NCBI GenBank assembly: GCA_030062745.1
Contig: CP099841.1
Span: forward strand, 29,763,398-29,827,397
DNA: 64,000 bases
Source of the DNA: Capitulum mitella
Lineage: Eukaryota; Arthropoda; Thecostraca; Pollicipedomorpha; Pollicipedidae
Direction of reading: 5' to 3'
How positions within the stretch are numbered: the first letter of the stretch is position 1; each line of letters opens with the position of its first letter. This document shows positions 60,483-64,000 of this stretch, in pieces. The translations under genes and the position numbers were made by a program. A model generated the notes under the pieces. That model was not told the origin of the DNA and did no database searches. It worked only from the letters and a program-made list of their open reading frames with translations.

Positions 60483-61153
60483 GGAGGAAAAGTCGTGAGC
60501 ATAGTGTAACTCCGAAATCATCCGATATTCAGCCTACAGATCAGAAGCGGTGTATCGTGAACTCTCGTTACCCAAGAATAACCTACTTCTAACGATAAAG
60601 CCATCAGCGTGATTTCGAGATCAAGATGAAAACTTGTGAATCAGATGATGACTCCACTTGACATTCCTGTCTGGTGTGCGAGAGGTTCTCCAACTTGTTT
60701 TACGGATTAGGTACTTTCTGTCGGAACAGAGACTTTCTCTTCTCTCTTTTCTCTGTAGTTCTTATGGCTGAGAACGCCGAGATACTTCGGAAAATACGCC
60801 ATCAGTCGTACCAATAAATGACGCAAGCCTTAACGGCGGACTATTACGTAACGTTTTACTCCCTCAAAACAGAAAACTGGTGGAAACCGCACCTGACCTT
60901 TTTTTGGCTGGATAGTGAACTTGGTAATGAATCTCTGAATGAATCAATAAGCGTTCACGGCGGTCGTTGTCTAGCGAGTGGTACCACTGAACTGGAGCAG
61001 TCCGCGGCCGTTTGACGGCTGCTCCGAGACCTGGATCGGATGCCGCTGGGCCGTCTCTGCTCGGCTGGCGTGTCGCTGGGCGGAAGTGACGCTGACGAGG
61101 AGGATTGGCCGACGGCCATCTCTGACGCCATCGTCTGCCCTCCTGTCTTGCAG

Positions 61154-61269
61154 GGGTGAGAAGTATTACCCGGGCGGTCGGGAGGGCACTGCCAAGCAAC
61201 GCTGGTTCTGCTGGGGCGGCATCCTGGCCGTCATCCTCATCGTCATCATCTTCATCATTCTGCTCTCCA
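61154..61269 (+). CDS. SEA-domain type II membrane protein, exon 2 (transmembrane segment)
   Basis: The exon is flanked by TCTTGCAG and TCCA|GTGAGT and is 116 bp. Its first base completes the codon left by exon 1. The frame then reads GEKYYPGGREGTAKQRWFCW, followed by a hydrophobic helix GGILAVILIVIIFIILLSS. The basic KQR before the helix and the acidic/Ser sequence after it predict N-terminus inside and C-terminus outside, a type II single-pass topology. The exon ends one base into a codon that exon 3 completes as Thr. About 84% of its codons end in G or C, between exons 1 and 3. The helix is a signal-anchor, and no cleavable signal peptide is seen. Confidence 0.88.
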
Positions 61270-62982
61270 GTGAGTACGGTTGTTCACGCCTCCTCACCGT
61301 TGGAAGGAGACACCGTTCAGCCTTTGGGTTCACCGCTAGGTTCCGGTTCCGGCATGATTCAGGCGCGGTAGATGTGAAGATGGTCAGTCGACTACCATCG
61401 TACCGTCTTATGCGTGGCAGTGGTTGTTCATGTCGAACATCAGACCAGCCCAGCCACTCAGCCATGGCTGGAGATTCCGGGGCGGCGGAAGGGAGGGACG
61501 GGGGAGGGTCTGATGACGCTTCTGACCCAGCAAGTCGCAGCCTAAGGGGATTTTGCACTTTGTCCCGTTTTGATAAACACATCTCAATAGCATTGATCTG
61601 AAGAATGTTATTGAGAACGCCGTCCACTATCAGTTTGTCGGAAAAATGCCTAGAAGCTTGGGAGAATGTATTTAATTAAAAACTAAATTCCGTAGTGATC
61701 CAGAGATACGGGTGCAATGCGAATTTGCACAAACCGGTGAAGCCAAGCGTTCAGTAGCCGGCGCCCGTTCGTGACGTCACGTAACAGCTAGAAATGGGAC
61801 ACGGCCGAAAAGGGCTCGCGGAAAACAGTGGGACATTGGACATTTGGAACTCCTGTAAGTCTAGAGTTTTGAGGCAAAATATGTATTACTTATTCACTTC
61901 TAAGACTGCAAGCTACAGCTTAGCTATCACGGCTCAAAACTCGAGCTGAGATGGAACGTTCTGTGAATGACGTTCAGTAAGGACCGCGGCCGGTGGCCGC
62001 TGCCTGACCAGTGTATGCCGGCGGGCCGCTGGCCGGTGTCCGCTGCCTGACCGGTGTATGCCGGCGGGCCGCTGGCCGATGTCCGCTGCCTGGCCGGTGT
62101 AGGCCGGCGGGCCGCTGGCCGGTGTCCGCTGCCTGACCAGTGTATGCCGGCTGGCCGCTGGCCGATGTCCGCTGCCTGACCGGTGTAGGCCGGCGGGCCG
62201 CTGGCCGGTGTCCGCTGCCTGACCAGTGTATGCCGGCGGGCCGCTGGCCGGTGTCCGCTGCCTGACCGGTGTATGCCGGCTGGCCGCTGGCCGATGTCCG
62301 CTGCCTGACCGGTGTAGGTCGGCGGGCCGCTGGCCGGTGTCCGCTGCGCAGACACTCGGCGGGCTGTGGTGGGATTACCTGCGGAGTGGCTCCGCGCTGG
62401 TCTGGCCGTCCCCCATGACCACAGCCGCAGCGCGCCAAATCTGCTCGCCGCGCCTGGCACGAACATCCCGATACGGCGGTCGGTCACTGGCACCGTCCGC
62501 CGCCTTATGGGGCGCCTGCGCATGTGCAGCACTGTGAAGGGGACTTCGCGTACGGAGCGCTGTGTAGGGACGAGGTGTGCGTACGACTTTGGGGAAGGGA
62601 CAGAAAGCATTTTGATTAAGTCATGTATTGCAACACTGGGACGTCCTGAAAGCTTTGATAACGAGAAATGCGCATCGTGAGATGAAACGTTTAGTCTTTG
62701 CGCATAGGTCTGTTTGTCATCTTTTCTGTAACGATGTTAACAATTTATATCACTCCCACAAATCCTTCCAGAAGAAAAATATCCAGCGGTATGAACCCAC
62801 GGGAGATTTTGCAGGTACCTAAATCATGTTTGAGAAAACGAAAGGCTTAGCCATTTTCCCTAACTCAGGTGCCATTCGCTGCTCGCGACCACGTCATCGC
62901 CCTAGGAAGCAAGGAACACTATTTTTTGGTACGTGGAATTTCTGCAGCTGGTTAATTGGTAAACGGTCTGTTTTTCCCACAG
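61270..62982 (+). other. intron 2 of the SEA-protein gene
   Basis: GT at 61270 and AG at 62981-62982, 1713 bp, with a TCTGTTTTTCCCACAG acceptor tract. It contains the 43-bp minisatellite at 61990-62345. A CGTGACGTCACG-type palindromic site lies near 61770. No other gene is seen in it. Confidence 0.8.
61990..62345. repeat. 43-bp minisatellite, about eight copies
   Basis: The unit combines CCGGTGTCCGCTGCCTGACC with a GTGTATGCCGG(C/T)GGGCCGCTGG segment. CTGCCTGACC starts at 62000 and 62043, giving the 43-bp period. Paired variants (GGTGTCC/GATGTCC and TATGCC/TAGGCC) alternate, suggesting a higher-order two-unit repeat. Minus-strand frames of 227 and 154 codons cross it as repeat translations and are not taken as genes. 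It lies in intron 2. Confidence 0.92.
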
Positions 62983-63120
62983 CCGGCGTGTTCTCTGGCA
63001 GTGATGACACGAGCAGTGAGGCGGCCGTCAAAGGACAGACCCAAACTGTGGCGAACGTACAACCCTCGACCGAGTGGAGCCAATCCCCAACTACGCCAGC
63101 GCCGCCCGAAATACCGATAG
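62983..63120 (+). CDS. SEA-domain type II membrane protein, exon 3 (extracellular linker)
   Basis: The 138-bp exon lies between CCCACAG and the donor ATAG|GTATGT. Two bases complete a Thr codon, 45 codons follow, and one base is left for exon 4. The translation is rich in Ser, Thr, Pro and Gln (GVFSGSDDTSSEAAVKGQ at the start, SPTTPAPPEIPI at the end). This is typical of an extended, probably O-glycosylated stalk between a membrane helix and a SEA domain. No cysteines occur. About 62% of codons end in G or C. Confidence 0.82.
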   Translation, partial: PACSLAVMTRAVRRPSKDRPKLWRTYNPRPSGANPQLRQRRPKYR

Positions 63121-63462
63121 GTATGTTCCGTGCTACCTGAGAGGTAAGTAGCCATGTTTTGTCATCTTTTTGCATTGAAAGAAACAAAGCCGTGCTGACT
63201 GTGTGTCAATGTACGCATGCAGTAAACCTTTCGGACAACGTCAGCAGTATGTATGTAACAGAACACGTATGATAACTAATTGGATTTCGTCAGTTTTCAG
63301 CACCTACTCTAATTTAAGTGTCTGACTGGTTCGGCTATGTAACTATGCATCATATGCATAGTTACATATGCATCATATGCATCATATGCATCCCACATAG
63401 AAAATGAGTACCGTTTCAGCCCTCCTGATGGCGTTCAGCTAACGTTGTTTTTGTTGTTTCAG
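63121..63462 (+). other. intron 3 of the SEA-protein gene, with ATGCATCAT repeat
   Basis: 342 bp, donor GTATGT and acceptor TTGTTGTTTCAG. A run of ATGCATCAT / ATGCATAGTTAC words lies at 63344-63392. The overlapping ATGCAT and CATATG palindromes there can form a hairpin. Confidence 0.8.
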
Positions 63463-63572
63463 TGGACTCAGTATTTTCTGGGCGCTTACGACTTGATGAA
63501 GAGTTCAATGACGCCTTATCTGACAAGAATTCCGCAGAATATATACGTCTGAAGACCAGAGTTGAGCGAGAG
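63463..63572 (+). CDS. SEA-domain type II membrane protein, exon 4 (start of SEA domain)
   Basis: The exon follows TTGTTTCAG and ends at GAG|GTAATG. Two bases complete a Val codon, and 36 codons follow to a phase-0 end. The translation begins VDSVFSGRLRLDEEFNDALS and continues with SAEYIRLKTRVERE. This matches the first strand and first helix of SEA domains: a hydrophobic 'F-x-G-x-L-R-L' strand, then an amphipathic 'F-x-x-x-L-x-d-x-x-S-x-x-Y-x-x-L-x-x-x-v' helix. SEA domains often undergo autoproteolysis in a later GSVVV-like turn, which would lie beyond this window. SEA domains after a signal-anchor are common in type II serine proteases and mucin-like proteins, so the C-terminal domain decides the family and cannot be seen here. 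Confidence 0.85.
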
Positions 63573-64000
63573 GTAATGAAGCTGTGATTAATGTTGTCTC
63601 CATTTTGTACTTGCACCCATTGCTTTGCTGTGAAAAATACGCAAACTGATGTTTCTGAGACGACGCGTTTGGGCAGGTCACGGCGTGGCAAACCACATAA
63701 AGCTTCTTGTTCATTTAAACTGTGTCGATTAGTAAGTGATCCTAAGCGTTCCAACCAAAACATGAACCAATTTAGGATCCATGGGCCTTACGAAAGTTGG
63801 CTTTTTCAAAACTGATAACGTGAAGTATGTTGCTGAGATATATTCAGAAGCCGTAACTGGTAATTTGCCAAACTCCTCGTGCATTTCTGAACATTCCGTT
63901 TTTGCGTTATAATGCTGGATTCTCCTCGTTGAGCCAGCCTGGCAGCGACGAGTATGCGGTCACAGCACAGTGGACCGTTGCTTATTAAGGCACAGCATGA
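63573..64000 (+). other. start of intron 4, runs out of the window
   Basis: Begins at the GTAATG donor. No further acceptor with a following SEA-like frame was found before the window ends, so the next exon lies to the right. Confidence 0.6.

Larger units (their letters stand above)
48449..61153 (+). other. intron 1 of the SEA-protein gene (12.7 kb)
   Basis: GT at 48449 and AG at 61152-61153, with a GCCCTCCTGTCTTGCAG acceptor tract. The intron is loaded with repeats listed separately. It also has GC-rich islands at about 52470-52960, 54030-54340, 54920-55400, 56600-57000 and 57330-57590, which could hide alternative first exons. Degenerate CCAGAGACC / CTCACCA words repeat at 48695-48790, and ATTCG/CGAAT words at 49355-49505. 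Nothing recognisable was seen in 53060-54030, 55420-56010, 57000-57320 and 59960-60450. Confidence 0.7.

Noticed and set aside
1..64000. CRISPR array, defence island or other prokaryotic system
   Set aside because: No regularly spaced identical repeats with unique spacers, no operon-like gene packing and no prokaryotic genes are present. The tandem arrays are head-to-tail minisatellites without spacers.

Overview
This is a eukaryotic, almost certainly arthropod nuclear window. No bacterial operons, rRNA, tRNA, CRISPR array or viral genome is visible. The best-supported gene has GT-AG introns and a SEA domain. The repeats include LINE, piggyBac-type and other repeat-family remnants. First coding exons are extremely GC-rich at third positions, and GC-rich minisatellites are very dense. 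A crustacean, perhaps a barnacle, would fit, but the species is inference only.

The left half (1-31 kb) is mostly AT-leaning intergenic DNA built from decayed mobile elements. It holds a 53-bp tandem repeat with an inverted copy at the window start (1-21 and 1981-2110), and diverged ~273-bp repeats rich in AGGTCA (about 541-1140). It also has a CR1/L2/Jockey-type LINE remnant (3000-4085) and a 732-bp non-autonomous piggyBac-like element with TTAA ends (14496-15227). Two decayed coding stretches of unknown family follow (17260-18110 plus, 23230-24050 minus), then an (AT)27 tract. A frameshifted copy of a repetitive metazoan gene family lies at 25440-26225 minus, and a LINE RNase H fragment at 28700-29065.

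The right half (31-64 kb) alternates between GC-rich islands and ordinary sequence. It carries at least eight unrelated GC-rich minisatellites with units of 13, 40, ~33, 18, 28, 21, 31/32 and 43 bp, plus a foldback element with 63-bp arms (33881-34060).

The one convincing gene is on the plus strand and incomplete at both ends: exons 48018-48448, 61154-61269, 62983-63120 and 63463-63572, then out of the window. All three intron junctions are GT-AG and keep the reading frame. The product has an acidic N-terminal cytoplasmic domain with an FxNPxF motif, one transmembrane helix, a Ser/Thr/Pro linker and the start of a SEA domain. It is therefore a type II single-pass membrane protein whose extracellular part continues to the right. 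Its third-position GC falls from about 97% in the first exon to about 42% in the fourth. Its 12.7-kb first intron holds most of the right-hand repeats, including a ~1.1-kb minisatellite that is open in all three minus-strand frames.
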